DNA of 64,000 nt from Levilactobacillus wangkuiensis (GTDB lineage Bacteria > Bacillota > Bacilli > Lactobacillales > Lactobacillaceae): assembly GCF_016861605.1 (NCBI RefSeq), contig NZ_BOLM01000013.1:1-64000 (forward strand), written 5' to 3'. A program made the translations under genes and the position numbers. How positions within the stretch are numbered: position 1 is the stretch's first letter; every line of letters starts with the position of its first letter. Shown here piece after piece: positions 63,227 to 64,000 of the stretch. The notes beneath the pieces are model-generated. The model was not told the DNA's origin, made no database searches, and saw only the letters and a program-made list of their open reading frames with translations.

Positions 63227-63387
63227 TTGTCCAAACGGTTAGTTAACCACCTGACCGTTGCGAAACACTAGCCGGTCAATTGACTTGACTACCTGGTATT
63301 CTAGACCTAACTAGTGGCTGAAATATCAGCTTGAAGCATCAATCGATCACAGGTAAAGTCAGCGGCGTTAATCAAGGGAGGACAATC

Positions 63388-64000
63388 ATGAAAGTTGCAT
63401 TGTTAGATGAATTGCGAGCCAAGAACCCCATTGTTTTCAACGTTTCCAACTTCGTCACCGTTCAGGACGTGGCCAATGGTATCAACGCGATTGGCGCATC
63501 GCCCATCATGTCTGAGGAAGTGGCGGAGGCCGACGAAATGGTCGGACTCGCTGGGGCCGTTTGCCTGAATTTGGGAGCGGTTACCGCTACGCAGATCACG
63601 CAGATTCGCGCGGTCGGGCAGTCGGCTAACCAGCAACACCGGCCACTGGTCATTGATCCGGTGGCGGTCGGCGCCGTCACATACCGGATGCAGATGGCGA
63701 CCGGCCTCCTGAATGATTTCCACCCGGACGTGATTCGCGGCAATGCCGGTGAAATTGCGGCGCTGGCCGGTGTCGAATGGCAGGCCAAGGGCATCGACGC
63801 GGGTGAGGGCGCTGGTGACATCGAAGCCATCGCCAAGGCCTGCGCGCAGAAATTAAGTTGCGTGGTCATCCTGTCCGGTCCCACCGACGTCATCACCGAC
63901 GGCACCCGGGCGGTCAAGGTCAAGAATGGCACGTCCTTGTTCCAGGTCCACGTGGGCTCCGGCGACATGCTATCGAGCATCGTGGCGGCCTTCTGCGCGG
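63388..64000 (+). CDS. thiM: Hydroxyethylthiazole kinase, 3' end cut by the window
   Basis: 204 codons from ATG at 63388 (AAGGGAGGAC SD), open to the window edge. Ribokinase-like ThiM fold: NPIVFNVSNFVTVQDVANGINAIGASPIMSE, LVIDPVAVGA, RGNAGEIAALAG and the anion-hole VGSGDMLSS at about residues 189-197. It phosphorylates hydroxyethylthiazole in thiamine salvage. The catalytic position usually Cys in ThiM (GTGCMLT-like) is Asp193 here. Controlled by the TPP riboswitch upstream. Confidence 0.92.
   Translation, partial: MKVALLDELRAKNPIVFNVSNFVTVQDVANGINAIGASPIMSEEVAEADEMVGLAGAVCLNLGAVTATQITQIRAVGQSANQQHRPLVIDPVAVGAVTYRMQMATGLLNDFHPDVIRGNAGEIAALAGVEWQAKGIDAGEGAGDIEAIAKACAQKLSCVVILSGPTDVITDGTRAVKVKNGTSLFQVHVGSGDMLSSIVAAFCA

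Overview
The window looks like chromosome from a heterofermentative lactic acid bacterium close to Levilactobacillus (Lactobacillus) brevis. The evidence is a D-xylose catabolic region with two XylT-type 457-residue xylose/H+ symporters, cre and XylR-like operators, lactobacillus-type surface proteins, a KxYKxGKxW signal peptide, and tandem MntH genes. The species is inferred from gene content only. There is no rRNA, tRNA, CRISPR array or prophage.

Layout. 0-8.2 kb: truncated surface protein, then xylA, xylB and the duplicated xylT genes, each with cre and operator sites. 8.3-9.9 kb: an IS605-type element carrying only tnpB. 10-19 kb: acetoin reductase, a 37-residue membrane peptide, UspA/PEBP, a DapE-like peptidase, a K+ channel, an aldo/keto reductase and an acetyltransferase. 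19-20.7 kb: a T-box (specifier reads as Tyr) controlling an NhaC-family transporter. 21-23.6 kb: an AT-richer array of small membrane proteins with one paralogue broken by a stop codon. 23.7-29.3 kb: a DtxR-family regulator and two copies of an mntH-uspA operon. 29.4-36 kb: B3/B4 protein, CPBP protease, purA-guaC divergent from purB, orphan antitoxin-like genes. 36-46 kb: hydrolases, phosphatase, esterase, a secreted sedolisin and two tandem cell-surface proteins. 46-64 kb: glutamine-amidotransferase-like hydrolase, HhH-GPD glycosylase, glpK, DUF368, two paralogous SDRs with MerR-type promoters, two type I toxin-antitoxin-like cassettes, RlmD-like methyltransferase, FetAB-like ABC transporter, a third SDR, and a TPP riboswitch in front of thiM, which runs off the end.

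The most unusual content is not protein coding. Two families of large intergenic structured repeats are present. Family A (about 200-300 bp, 13 copies plus a fragment, 10 of them in 41.6-62.2 kb) has long terminal stems whose sequence changes between copies while pairing is kept, with conserved internal hairpins and a core. Family B (three copies, each just downstream of a plus-strand gene) shows compensatory base changes in every helix. Both behave like structured RNA or RNA-like mobile elements; I recognise neither as a named family. Two Family A copies abut the toxin genes of the type I cassettes.

Methods were reading by eye only. Helices, operators and promoters were matched by hand, and family assignments rest on motifs and remembered family sequences, without searches.
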